IMG/VR virus record: IMGVR_UViG_3300020430_000014
Location: 1-63,533 of that record
Length of the DNA stretch: 63,533 nucleotides
Reading direction: 5' to 3' (one strand)
From: a virus
Both the position numbers and the translations under genes were made by a program. Each line of letters begins with the position of its first letter. Within the stretch, counting starts at the first letter, position 1. The notes below the pieces were generated by a model. That model ran no database searches, was not told the DNA's origin, and saw only the letters and a list, made by a program, of their open reading frames with translations. Positions 39,373 to 48,595 of the stretch are shown in pieces.

Positions 39373-39991
39373 AGCAGCAATCAACTACGATAGTTATTCT
39401 TGGATAAGTTTCTACTATATCTAAAGTCGGATATAGTGCAGTATGATATAGTTCTGGATTGAATATCATCATACTGTTCTCTTCACCATTATTATTAAAA
39501 ACTTTTTTATCTGTCAACTGTACGATTGTTCCATACTTTGGATCTGGATTTTTTAAGTAATACACAACTCCGATTGGATTATCGGTATGTGAGTGCATAT
39601 TGCCAAAGGTACTGTGGTTGTTTAATCTTGCCCTTAATTGGTTTTTAGTATGAGTTCCTTCAAACTCTATGTCTGCAACTCTTGTGATCCAAGTCGAATG
39701 TAATTTTATTGTCTCTGGGTCCATACCCACAACTTGACAATATTTTGCAATGTGCCTTCTGACTTCAGAATAGAACATTTTCCATAGACTATCCGAAGTA
39801 AACTCTTCATACGAGAAGAGAGAACTTGTTGATTCTGGTGGATATACCTCTTGCGTAACTGGTTTTCTAGTTTTCTCTAACCATCTTACGGCAGAAGAAT
39901 ATAGTTCTGGAAGAGCCGCGTCAGGAACTACATCAAATGCTTTATAGAAATAATGATCCTCGTGCTTTTTGACTTGAATCTTCCTATTCAT
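39365..39991 (-). CDS. 2OG-Fe(II) oxygenase-like protein on the minus strand
   Basis: A 208-residue protein with FGNMHSHTDNPIGVVYYLKNP (HxH-type iron site) and the distal MMIFNPELYHTALYPT...YPRITIVVD with His and Arg. It is the only minus-strand gene between 1 and 53658, lying head-to-head with gmd across a 72-base promoter region. Convergence with the 38791 paralogue suggests an inverted duplication. Confidence 0.8.
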   Translation of the reverse strand: MNRKIQVKKHEDHYFYKAFDVVPDAALPELYSSAVRWLEKTRKPVTQEVYPPESTSSLFSYEEFTSDSLWKMFYSEVRRHIAKYCQVVGMDPETIKLHSTWITRVADIEFEGTHTKNQLRARLNNHSTFGNMHSHTDNPIGVVYYLKNPDPKYGTIVQLTDKKVFNNNGEENSMMIFNPELYHTALYPTLDIVETYPRITIVVDCCFT

Positions 39992-40063
39992 TTCACTGGT
40001 TGCATGCTGTGGTAGTATTTATTAGGTGTTCGTGCTATACTGAAAACCTATAATACCCAACTT

Positions 40064-41071
40064 ATGAAGACCGCACTTATAACGGGCATTACTGGACAAG
40101 ATGGATCGTATCTTGCAGAACTGCTCATCGAGAAAGGATATATGGTACATGGGATTGTCCGACGATCATCCCTAATTAATACCCATCGTATTGATCATAT
40201 TTTTGATCACCCTCAGATGAAACTTCATTATGGTGATCTCACTGATGCTGGCAATCTGATTCATGTAATTCAGAAATGTAAACCAGATGAGATCTATAAC
40301 CTTGCTGCTCAGAGTCATGTGAAGGTGTCGTTTGAACTTCCTGAGTACACTGGTAATGTTGATGGACTGGGAACTCTCCGCATTCTTGAAGCAGTTCGTA
40401 TCTTGGAGATGGAAGACAAGGTTCGTATCTATCAGGCATCTACTTCAGAACTATACGGACTTGTTCAAGAAGTCCCTCAGAAGGAGACTACTCCCTTCTA
40501 TCCACGCTCTCCTTACGGTGTAGCAAAACTCTATGCATACTGGATCACAAAAAACTATCGTGAATCCTATGGTATGTTTGCTTGTACAGGTATCCTGTTT
40601 AACCATGAATCTCCTCGTAGAGGGGAGACTTTTGTGACCAGGAAGATTACTAGGGGTCTATCTAAGATTAGTTGTGGTCTTCAGGATGTTTTGTATCTGG
40701 GCAACTTGAATGCAAAACGTGATTGGGGTCATGCTAAAGACTATGCTGAAGCGATGTGGTTGATGCTTCAGCAAGAAACTCCAGAGGACTATGTTATTGC
40801 AACGGGTCAACAGTATTCTGTCAGAGCTTTTGTAGAGAAGTCTGCTCAATACTTTGGTATGGATATCGAATGGCAAGGAGAGGGATTAGAAGAGGTTGGA
40901 ATTGATAAGAATACTGGAAGGGTGGTCATTAGGGTGAGTGATAAATACTTCCGCCCAGCAGAAGTTGAGTCTCTTTTGGGAGATGCAACAAAAGCAAAAG
41001 AGCAACTAGGTTGGGAACCTAAAATTTCGTTTGATGAACTCGTTGAGGACATGTGTATCTATGGACAGTGA
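40064..41071 (+). CDS. gmd: GDP-mannose 4,6-dehydratase
   Basis: First enzyme of GDP-fucose synthesis: GDP-mannose to GDP-4-keto-6-deoxymannose. The 335-residue SDR protein has the [13 protein letters not shown] nucleotide loop, the catalytic YGVAK motif ([12 protein letters not shown]), and NHESPRRGE. Size and motifs are normal. The next enzyme of the path follows with an 11-base overlap. Confidence 0.96.
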   Translation: MKTALITGITGQDGSYLAELLIEKGYMVHGIVRRSSLINTHRIDHIFDHPQMKLHYGDLTDAGNLIHVIQKCKPDEIYNLAAQSHVKVSFELPEYTGNVDGLGTLRILEAVRILEMEDKVRIYQASTSELYGLVQEVPQKETTPFYPRSPYGVAKLYAYWITKNYRESYGMFACTGILFNHESPRRGETFVTRKITRGLSKISCGLQDVLYLGNLNAKRDWGHAKDYAEAMWLMLQQETPEDYVIATGQQYSVRAFVEKSAQYFGMDIEWQGEGLEEVGIDKNTGRVVIRVSDKYFRPAEVESLLGDATKAKEQLGWEPKISFDELVEDMCIYGQ

Positions 41072-41996
41072 TTCTAGAATCTTGGTTGCTGGTGCCAACG
41101 GTTTAGTTGGATCAGCAATAGTGAGGTGTCTGAAGGATAAAGGACACTCATTTGTTATTGAAGCAACTCGTAGACAAGTTGATTTTACAGATCAAGTTCA
41201 AACTGAATCGTATTTTGGTTCTGTAAGACCTGAATATGTTTTTGTTGCAGCTGCCAAAGTTGGCGGCATTATGGCAAACAAAACATTACCAGCAGATTTT
41301 ATTTACAAGAACTTGATGATTCAAACCAACATCATCAATTGTGCTCATGGATATGGAACTAAAAAATTAGTATTCCTTGGGTCTTCTTGCATTTATCCAA
41401 AGCACGCTAACATTCCTATTACGGAAGATCAGTTGATGACTGGTCCATTAGAACCCACTAATGATGCGTATGCCGTTGCAAAGATTGCTGGCATCAAGAT
41501 GTGTCAAGCATATCGCCATCAACATGGGTTTGATGCTATCTCTCTTCAACCAACTAATCTGTATGGTGTTGGAGATAACTTTGATCCTCTGTCGAGTCAT
41601 GTTATTCCTGGAATTATGCGTAGGATGCATGAAGCAAAACTAAATGGTGATGAACAGTTCTGGTGTTGGGGTGATGGATCTCCTTTGAGAGAGTTCCTTT
41701 ACATTGATGATATGGCAGAAGCGTGCTATGCTTGTATGCAGAATTATAGTGATTCTGAAATCATTAACATTGGCACTGGATATGACATCTCAATTAAAGA
41801 GTTGACAGAAGTTATTGCTGAGGTTATTGGATATAGTGGTGAAATTTATTGGGATACTTCCAAACCAAATGGAACCCCTAGGAAGGTTATGAATGTAGAT
41901 AAACTACTTGGTCTTGGGTGGAAACCTAAAGTTGATATTGTAGAGGGATTGACTAAAACTTACGAATGGTTTAAAGAGAATTATGATCGGATTTAA
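41061..41996 (+). CDS. fcl: GDP-L-fucose synthase
   Basis: Epimerises and reduces the Gmd product to GDP-L-fucose. The 311-residue SDR has [12 protein letters not shown], the [10 protein letters not shown] segment with catalytic Ser/Cys, and [12 protein letters not shown] with Tyr/Lys. The start at ATG 41061 overlaps the gmd end. It hands its product to the fucosyltransferase that follows directly. Confidence 0.95.
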   Translation: MDSDSRILVAGANGLVGSAIVRCLKDKGHSFVIEATRRQVDFTDQVQTESYFGSVRPEYVFVAAAKVGGIMANKTLPADFIYKNLMIQTNIINCAHGYGTKKLVFLGSSCIYPKHANIPITEDQLMTGPLEPTNDAYAVAKIAGIKMCQAYRHQHGFDAISLQPTNLYGVGDNFDPLSSHVIPGIMRRMHEAKLNGDEQFWCWGDGSPLREFLYIDDMAEACYACMQNYSDSEIINIGTGYDISIKELTEVIAEVIGYSGEIYWDTSKPNGTPRKVMNVDKLLGLGWKPKVDIVEGLTKTYEWFKENYDRI

Positions 41997-42786
41997 TGCG
42001 TTAGGGCAACTAGGTAGACTTGGTAATCAAATGTTCCAGTATGCATCTCTTCGTGGGATTGCTGCAAAGAATGGATACAACTTTATGATTCCTCCTCCAG
42101 CAGAGTCATACGAGAAGATGGATGAGTGGAGAGACCACCAAATCTTCTATCCCTTTACTATGGAGACAATTAACAATCTGAATGTTCAACATACTGATGG
42201 TGAACGCCCAGTTGTAAGTGAGAAGAGTTTTGGATTCGATGAAGATCTGTATAATAATTGCCCTAAGTGGGTAGATGTTAGGGGTTATCTTCAATCAGAG
42301 AAGTACTTCAAAGAAATTGAAGATGTCATTCGTAAAGACTTTACATTTAAACCACAGTTCCTTAGACCTAGTAGATCCATGATTGGATCTTTTGAAGATC
42401 CTGTATCCCTTCATATTAGACGGACAGATTATCTCACTCTGTCACACCATCACAATAATCTTGGATTGGATTACTATGAGGAGGCACTGACTCACTTTGA
42501 TGAAGATAGAAATGTTGTCATCTTTAGTGATGATCCTGAGTGGTGTAAAGAGCAGAGTCTGTTTGAGAGTGATAGATTCTTGGTTGCTGAAGGTAATATA
42601 AATTATACTGATCTGTGCTTGATGAGTCTCTGTAAAGCACATATCATTGCTAACTCTTCATTCTCTTGGTGGGGTGCATGGTTAGCAGAGAGCGAGAAGG
42701 TTATCGCTCCTAGTAAGTGGTTTGGTCCAGATAATAAGCATCTGGATACTACTGATCTTTATTGTGAAGGATGGATTGTGATCTGA
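41983..42786 (+). CDS. alpha-1,2-fucosyltransferase-like (GT11)
   Basis: A 267-residue enzyme that moves L-fucose from GDP-fucose onto a glycan. It has the start GRLGNQMFQYASLRG, the GDP-binding HIRRTDYL motif (residues about 146-153), VVIFSDDPEW, and IIANSSFSWWGAWL near the end. All are typical GT11 blocks. Encoded right behind the GDP-fucose enzymes. Confidence 0.92.
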   Translation: MIGFNALGQLGRLGNQMFQYASLRGIAAKNGYNFMIPPPAESYEKMDEWRDHQIFYPFTMETINNLNVQHTDGERPVVSEKSFGFDEDLYNNCPKWVDVRGYLQSEKYFKEIEDVIRKDFTFKPQFLRPSRSMIGSFEDPVSLHIRRTDYLTLSHHHNNLGLDYYEEALTHFDEDRNVVIFSDDPEWCKEQSLFESDRFLVAEGNINYTDLCLMSLCKAHIIANSSFSWWGAWLAESEKVIAPSKWFGPDNKHLDTTDLYCEGWIVI

Positions 42787-43505
42787 TGAAAGTTGCTGTA
42801 ATTTTTATTGGCACTGAGAAGTACCTAAACTTCCTGCCAAGTTGGTATGAGAGTTGTGAGAAGTTCCTTCTTCCTGGAGTTGAGAAGAAGTATGCCATCT
42901 TTACTGATGGTGAGATTCCTGAAGCACCTGACAATGCTGTCATCTATAAGCAAGAGCATCTGGAATGGCCATACATTACTTTGTATCGCTTCAAGATGAT
43001 TCGTAGATGCTTTGAAGATATTAAAGATTGTGATTGGTTACTCTTCCTTGACGCTGATATGCGTGTGGTTGATACAGTAATTCCAGAAGATCTGTTTGAT
43101 GATACTAAGAAGTACATTGGTGTTCATCATCCATGTCATTATCTTGACTTCCCTCCTCATAATAATGTTCCAGGTGCGTTTGATGTCACACCTCTCTCTA
43201 GAGCATGTGTAGCAGAAGATGATGATCTGTCTATTTACGTGCAGGGTTGCCTTTGGGGTGGTAAAATGCCATATGTTATGGAGATGATTGAAGAACTCGA
43301 TAACAGAACCACTGAAGATGAATCAAACAATGTCATTGCTACCTGGCATGACGAGAGTCATCTCAATAAGTTCTACTTGGAGCGTAGAGATGAAGTATTC
43401 GTTGCTTCTCCTTCTCTTGCGTTCCCTGAATTGTTTGAACAGCAGTGTACGTTCGACGCAAAAATTGTTCACCTAGCAAAGGATAATAGTAAGTATCATG
43501 TCTAA
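42786..43505 (+). CDS. GT6-like glycosyltransferase
   Basis: A 239-residue GT-A enzyme resembling the ABO/alpha-1,3-galactosyltransferase family: YAIFTDG, FKMIRRCF, FLDADMRV in the metal-binding slot, VQGCLWGG, and WHDESHLNKFY toward the end. These blocks match GT6, which adds Gal or GalNAc to fucosylated acceptors. It sits after the fucosyltransferase. The motif in this protein is DAD, not the mammalian DVD. Confidence 0.85.
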   Translation: MKVAVIFIGTEKYLNFLPSWYESCEKFLLPGVEKKYAIFTDGEIPEAPDNAVIYKQEHLEWPYITLYRFKMIRRCFEDIKDCDWLLFLDADMRVVDTVIPEDLFDDTKKYIGVHHPCHYLDFPPHNNVPGAFDVTPLSRACVAEDDDLSIYVQGCLWGGKMPYVMEMIEELDNRTTEDESNNVIATWHDESHLNKFYLERRDEVFVASPSLAFPELFEQQCTFDAKIVHLAKDNSKYHV

Positions 43506-44202
43506 GGTCGCTATGATCTATTCAGGTCAACCCAGGCACCTGAAAGAATGTTTTGAGAATCATCGGTCCATGTTTTGGGATGCAAATCCTGATACAGAGA
43601 TCGATGTATTCGCACATATATGGTATGATGAAGCATGGGTAGGATCATACTTTTGGGATCAGTATAAAGATCGTGGACGCTGGGAAGCAGATCTTAAAGA
43701 CTTTATGGTCGATAAGTGGCAACCTAAGGGTCTTGTTTTTGAAGAACCCAAACAGTTTGATGCTGAGGATATTCATCCTGATCCTAGATTCCCTCATCCT
43801 GTGAACAATATTATCTCTATGTTCTACAGTGTGAGTGAAGCAAACAACCTCAAGAAAAAATACGAGGAAGAAAATGGTTTTAAGTATGATTGTGTTGTTC
43901 GACTACGAACTGATGAATACTTTTATACACCAATTGGGTCACTTGACAACTACGATTTAAACACCGTAAATGTCCTTAATGAGTGGGCGCATGTAGAGCA
44001 TGGTATTAATGACCACTTTGCATTCGGGTCCTCTGAACTTATGGATAAATATCTCGACGTATTTGAAAACTTCGTTGAGATTTGTGAGATGGGTGCAGAG
44101 ATTAACCCTGAGTGTATCATTGGGTTCAATGCTCAAAAGAGACACAAACTTCCCATCACTAAGAATCCCTGGCACTATGTTCTTTGGAGAGACAAAAAAT
44201 AA
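43498..44202 (+). CDS. glycosyltransferase-like protein (SGQPR family), copy 1
   Basis: A 234-residue protein with IYSGQPRHLKECF at the start, FAHIWYD, a central YDCVVRLRTDEYF (possible DxD-like site) and conserved FNAQ. It is a paralogue of the 45578 gene, sharing GQPR, F[AG]H[IM]W and the acidic motif. The family is usually annotated only as surface-glycan-related. Exact donor unknown. Confidence 0.68.
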   Translation: MSKVAMIYSGQPRHLKECFENHRSMFWDANPDTEIDVFAHIWYDEAWVGSYFWDQYKDRGRWEADLKDFMVDKWQPKGLVFEEPKQFDAEDIHPDPRFPHPVNNIISMFYSVSEANNLKKKYEEENGFKYDCVVRLRTDEYFYTPIGSLDNYDLNTVNVLNEWAHVEHGINDHFAFGSSELMDKYLDVFENFVEICEMGAEINPECIIGFNAQKRHKLPITKNPWHYVLWRDKK

Positions 44203-45578
44203 TGACAACTAAACTTGTTATCTTTGATTTGGATGGCGTCCTTATCGACAGTAAAGATTATCATTACGATGCCCTGAACCAAGCACTTGGTTCTGAATAT
44301 GCAATCAGTAGGGAGGATCATGTCAGTATCTATGATGGTCTTCCTACCAAAGCTAAGTTAGAACTTCTCACTAAGAATAAAGGTCTTCCTGTAGATCAGT
44401 ACGAAAAGATCTGGAGAGACAAGCAAGAAGCAACCCTCAAGATCTTTAATGAGTGTGTTGCTAAGGATTATGAACTGATGGGATACTTCCAACAGTTGGT
44501 AGACAGTGGATATAAGATTGCTGTTGCTTCAAACAGTATTCGTAACACGGTCAAGATCATTCTTCTTCGTCTGGGACTTCTTGAGTTTGTGGACATGTAC
44601 GTCTCTAATGAAGACGTTGTTCGCAACAAACCCTTCCCAGCAATGTATTGGAAGTGTATGACTGCACTAGGTGCTCTTCCTAATGATACTGTCATCATTG
44701 AAGATAGTCATATTGGTCGTCAGGGTGCCCTGGACAGCAAATGTCATCTTGTTCCTGTAGAGGATCGTAAGGATCTTAATCAGAGTAAGATTGATCGAAT
44801 TAAAAAAATTCTAAATGGAGTTAAGAAAAAAGTGGCGTGGGAGAGCAAGACTATGAATGTACTTATTCCTATGGCAGGTCGCGGTAGTCGATTTGCAACT
44901 CAAGGATATACCTTCCCCAAACCTCTGATTGAGGTTAAGGGTAAACCAATGATTCAAGTGGTTACTGAGAATCTGAATATTAAAGCTAACTATACTTTTA
45001 TTGTACAGAAGGAGCACTATGAGCAGTATAATCTTAATTACCTACTTCCTCTTATTGCTCCTGGATGTAACATTGTTCAGGTGGACGGAATCACTGAGGG
45101 TGCCTGCTGTACAACCCTCCTTGCAAAGGAGTTCATCAACAACGATGAACCGCTCGTGATGGCAAACTCTGACCAGTTTGTTGAGTGGGACTCTAACGAG
45201 ACTCTTTATGCCTTCCAGAATGGCGATGCTGATGGTGGTATTGTTACCTTCCCTGCAACTCACCCTAAGTGGTCTTATGCCAAACTGGGAGAGGATGGAT
45301 ACGTTGCTGAGGTTGCTGAGAAGAAACCTATCTCTGAGCACGCTACTGTTGGTATCTACTACTGGAAGAAGGGATCTGACTATGTGAAGTATGCAGAGCA
45401 GATGATTGAGAAAGATATTCGTGTCAATAACGAATACTATGTCTGCCCTGTATTCAATGAAGCAATTGGTGATGGTAAAAAAATCCGTATCAAAGAGATT
45501 GACAAAGCAGGTATGTGGGGTATCGGAACTCCTGAGGACCTGAACTACTTCCTTGAGCATTACGAAGGTGAGGTCTGA
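44202..45578 (+). CDS. HAD phosphatase fused to sugar nucleotidyltransferase
   Basis: A 458-residue two-domain protein. Residues 1-210 form a HAD hydrolase (IFDLDGVLIDS, VASNSIRNT, IIEDSHIG). From about 218 a nucleotidyltransferase begins (VLIPMAGRGSRFATQGYTFPKPL) with the Mg-binding NSDQF. Together they could dephosphorylate a sugar bisphosphate and then activate the sugar phosphate, as separate GmhB/HldE-type enzymes do. The fusion is read straight through without a stop. Confidence 0.85.
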   Translation: MTTKLVIFDLDGVLIDSKDYHYDALNQALGSEYAISREDHVSIYDGLPTKAKLELLTKNKGLPVDQYEKIWRDKQEATLKIFNECVAKDYELMGYFQQLVDSGYKIAVASNSIRNTVKIILLRLGLLEFVDMYVSNEDVVRNKPFPAMYWKCMTALGALPNDTVIIEDSHIGRQGALDSKCHLVPVEDRKDLNQSKIDRIKKILNGVKKKVAWESKTMNVLIPMAGRGSRFATQGYTFPKPLIEVKGKPMIQVVTENLNIKANYTFIVQKEHYEQYNLNYLLPLIAPGCNIVQVDGITEGACCTTLLAKEFINNDEPLVMANSDQFVEWDSNETLYAFQNGDADGGIVTFPATHPKWSYAKLGEDGYVAEVAEKKPISEHATVGIYYWKKGSDYVKYAEQMIEKDIRVNNEYYVCPVFNEAIGDGKKIRIKEIDKAGMWGIGTPEDLNYFLEHYEGEV

Positions 45579-46306
45579 TGAAAGTAGCACTAGCATTTTT
45601 TGGTCAACCTAGATTTGTTGACAATCAACAGATCATTGACACTTATAAGCAAGTCATCCTTGATAGGTATGACACTGATGTCTTCGGGCATATGTGGTGG
45701 CAAGAAGAGACAGAAGGGGAGTATGATTACTCTTCTTGGTCAAAGATTGCAAAGTGTCCTATTCCAAAGGATGCTCCTAAGATCATTGCGGATAACTATT
45801 CCCCAATCATTATGGGTATAGAAGATCCAAAAACTTTTGAATTACCTCCCAACGCACTTAAGTACGTTGACGAGAGATACACTGGTAAGCATCCTGATGG
45901 TCCACATTGGAATCACAAGAATTACAGTAATGTGATGTCCCAGTTGTTTTCTATCAAGTCTGTTGCTAATATTGTAAAGTCTTATGCGGAAGAGACTAAT
46001 ACTAGTTACGACTTTATTGTCCTTGCTAGGTATGATACTGTCCTGATGAGATTCCCTGATCTCAATACTTGTGACAAGTATAAGTTCTATCTCCCTGGAC
46101 ATCACCCCAGATTCCCTGATACTATTCAGTTCTTTGGACCTAAGTATCTCACATGGGCACTAAATGCCTTTGATGATGTTGATCATGTCTACGAGGGGAT
46201 CTGGGAACCTTCCCCAGAAGCATTCAAAATGGGTGCATTCTTGCGTAGGTTTAGTCAATCTGACCTCGCCCCCTGTCCTATGGATGCCGCTTGCATCAGA
46301 AGCTAA
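45578..46306 (+). CDS. glycosyltransferase-like protein (SGQPR family), copy 2
   Basis: A 242-residue paralogue of the 43498 protein: LAFFGQPRFVDN, FGHMWWQ, then LFSIKSVANIVK and FIVLARYDTVLMRF with the acidic site. The two copies flank the HAD-nucleotidyltransferase gene. Both probably use the activated sugar made there, but this is inference. Confidence 0.67.
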   Translation: MKVALAFFGQPRFVDNQQIIDTYKQVILDRYDTDVFGHMWWQEETEGEYDYSSWSKIAKCPIPKDAPKIIADNYSPIIMGIEDPKTFELPPNALKYVDERYTGKHPDGPHWNHKNYSNVMSQLFSIKSVANIVKSYAEETNTSYDFIVLARYDTVLMRFPDLNTCDKYKFYLPGHHPRFPDTIQFFGPKYLTWALNAFDDVDHVYEGIWEPSPEAFKMGAFLRRFSQSDLAPCPMDAACIRS

Positions 46307-46764
46307 TGAAACTAATCGCACATCGTGCCAATATTGACGGTCCAGATGAATCTACCGCAAACGAACCAAAACAAATTGACAAATGTATCGAAGAAGGGTA
46401 TGATGTCGAAATTGATGTTCGTTATGATCCAAAAACAGAACGTCTTTGGTTAGGTCATGATGAACCTAAGCACGCTGTAACCTGGTGGTGGTTAGCAGGT
46501 AGAGCTCCTCACCTGTGGATTCATTGTAAAGATATCACTACCATGTTCGCTTTTTCTGATGGAACAAGTGGATATAATTATTTTTGGCATCAAGAGGATG
46601 ATTTTACTTTAACCAGTAAGCATTTTATCTGGACGTATCCAGGTAAACCATATACAAGTAAGAGTGTTATTGTTATGCCAGAGTGGAACAAACCAAACTG
46701 GGATGAACTTAGAGTCACTAATTGTTATGGTATTTGTACAGATTTCCCAGCAAAATTAAAATGA
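46306..46764 (+). CDS. glycerophosphodiester-phosphodiesterase-like protein
   Basis: A 152-residue protein with the GDPD start IAHRANIDGP, a GYDVEIDVRYD segment and LGHDEP, which supply the His, Glu and Asp of the active site. It is shorter than a normal GDPD (about 240 aa), so the barrel is incomplete or a variant. In a glycan locus it could act on phosphodiester-linked substituents. Confidence 0.75.
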   Translation: MKLIAHRANIDGPDESTANEPKQIDKCIEEGYDVEIDVRYDPKTERLWLGHDEPKHAVTWWWLAGRAPHLWIHCKDITTMFAFSDGTSGYNYFWHQEDDFTLTSKHFIWTYPGKPYTSKSVIVMPEWNKPNWDELRVTNCYGICTDFPAKLK

Positions 46765-47711
46765 AGATTACATTAGTAGGACCTGGAATCATGCCGATTC
46801 CCCCAACTGCATGGGGTGCTGTAGAGATTCTTGTATGGGACACGAAGAATGCTCTCGAAGAGTTGGGACATGAAGTCCAGATCATTAACACCAAAGATTA
46901 TCGTAGGATAATCAATGGCATTAATGCTTTTGTCCCTGACTTTGTGCATGTGCATTATGATGAGTTTATTCCCATCATGCCATTCATTCAGTATCCAGCA
47001 GCGATTACAAGTCACTTTGGATATTTGGAACGCAGAGAGATGTTCAATGGTTATATTAATGTTGCCAATGAATTTCAAAAACTGAAACCAAATGTCTTCT
47101 GTTTATCTGAAGGTATTCAAAAAGTTTATAACGTCATGTTTGACGTTCCTAGAGAGAATACTTATGTCACTCCTAATGGGGTGAATCTAGATCGCTTTAG
47201 GAGATCTATGGATCCTGAACATCCAGATCGTAGCCTGTATCTTGCAAAGATTGATTATCGTAAGCGTCAGCATTTGTTCCAAAGCATTGATAGTCTTTGG
47301 TATGCTGGTAACCTTGCAGATAATAGATTCGATACTGATAAGAACTATCTCGGTGAGTGGTCTAAGGAGACTCTCTACGAGGAGTTAACTGACTATGGTA
47401 ACCTTGTTCTCTTGTCTGATGGTGAGGCACATCCTCTGGTTTGTATGGAGGCACTAGCAGCGGGTCTGGGTGTAGTTGTTTGCCAGTGGGGAGCAGCAAA
47501 CCTTGATCTAGATAAAGATTTTATTACTGTCATTCCTGAAGATAAGATCAATGATCTTGAGTTTGTAGAGAATGCTATAATTAAGAACAGAGAATACTCT
47601 GTTAAAAATAGAGAAGAAATCATTCAATATTCCAAGCAGTTTGAATGGAAGGAAGTTATCCGCAATCATTACATCCCTAGCGTAGAGAAGGTAATTGAAC
47701 GTCATGCATAG
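46761..47711 (+). CDS. GT4-like glycosyltransferase
   Basis: A 316-residue GT-B protein. The N-terminus has MKITLVGPGIMPIPPTAWGAVEI (acceptor domain with the Gly-rich loop). The C-terminal donor domain has GEAHPLVCMEALAAGLGVVV (the EX7E-like motif of GT4). It overlaps its neighbours and continues the glycan operon. Confidence 0.85.
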   Translation: MKITLVGPGIMPIPPTAWGAVEILVWDTKNALEELGHEVQIINTKDYRRIINGINAFVPDFVHVHYDEFIPIMPFIQYPAAITSHFGYLERREMFNGYINVANEFQKLKPNVFCLSEGIQKVYNVMFDVPRENTYVTPNGVNLDRFRRSMDPEHPDRSLYLAKIDYRKRQHLFQSIDSLWYAGNLADNRFDTDKNYLGEWSKETLYEELTDYGNLVLLSDGEAHPLVCMEALAAGLGVVVCQWGAANLDLDKDFITVIPEDKINDLEFVENAIIKNREYSVKNREEIIQYSKQFEWKEVIRNHYIPSVEKVIERHA

Positions 47712-48513
47712 TCCTGCTGTAGTAGATAAAAACAAGTCTGCATATAAACTGGCTAACTTTGGACCAGTTTATTATCTGAACATGGATGCAGATGAGAATC
47801 GTAAGGGTTACATGGAAGAGCAGTTTGCTCATTGGGGTGTAACCAATTATGAACGTGTGTCTGCTTATGATGGTCGTGACGATGATCTGAGTGACATTCT
47901 TAAGGGACGCTATCCTGATCAGATGTCTTCTGGTGAAGTGGGATGTATCACGTCCCATCTAAAAGCAATCAAGCACTGGTACGAGACATCTGATAGTCCC
48001 TATGCTATAATCATGGAAGATGATTGCAATCTAGACACTGCTCACTTCTGGAACTTCTCTTGGAGTGACTTTGTTGCTCATCTCCCATATGACTGGGATG
48101 TTGTACAGGTTGCTATTATCCAAACTGGCGATGTACATATCAAGTTGCATCGTAGGTTTGTAAATGACTTCTCAACCGCCTGCTATATGATTACCAGGCA
48201 TCATGCTGAGAAGTTGATCAAACACCATGTCAAAGGTCCAGACAAATATCGTTTGGATAATGGTGTCAAACCTCGCCCTGTTGCAGATGATCTCATCTAC
48301 AATTCGGGTAACACTTATTCTATCCCTCTGCTTCTTTATCGACTTCAACTGGGATCTTCTATTCATCCCGAACACGTTGATGCCTTCCATAAAGTCAATC
48401 ATGATGGTATAATGAACTGGTGGACTCAGATGGGTGCCTCGATGGATGTCAAAGCATTGACAGACTTCGATCCTTATCTGGGTAAGGTAAGTAACCCTTC
48501 TCAACCGCAGTAG
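47704..48513 (+). CDS. GT25-type glycosyltransferase, copy F (distant from the array)
   Basis: A 269-residue paralogue of the 11193-15405 array, 32 kb away: YLNMDADENRKGYMEEQF, ALL-intact IIMEDDCNLD, and SWSDFVAHLPYDWDVVQVA. The EDD motif is intact, the N-terminal RTDR is changed to DENR. It contains SGEVGCITSHL, a canonical GT25 stretch that the array copies largely lack, so it may be the least-derived copy. Confidence 0.82.
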   Translation: MHSPAVVDKNKSAYKLANFGPVYYLNMDADENRKGYMEEQFAHWGVTNYERVSAYDGRDDDLSDILKGRYPDQMSSGEVGCITSHLKAIKHWYETSDSPYAIIMEDDCNLDTAHFWNFSWSDFVAHLPYDWDVVQVAIIQTGDVHIKLHRRFVNDFSTACYMITRHHAEKLIKHHVKGPDKYRLDNGVKPRPVADDLIYNSGNTYSIPLLLYRLQLGSSIHPEHVDAFHKVNHDGIMNWWTQMGASMDVKALTDFDPYLGKVSNPSQPQ

Positions 48514-48529
48514 GGTTTACCCCACATAC

Positions 48530-48563
48530 TTGACAAACTCCTAAGAGTCGAGTAGTATAAATA
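48530..48563 (+). promoter_or_regulatory. overlapping early and late promoters
   Basis: TTGACA (48530-48535), 17 bases, TAGTAT (48553-48558) forms an early-type promoter. A perfect late box TATAAATA lies at 48556-48563. The two share bases, so the gene at 48596 may be expressed in both phases. Confidence 0.65.
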
Positions 48564-48595
48564 CTTAACCTTTTTATTACAAAAGGTAACGGGAT

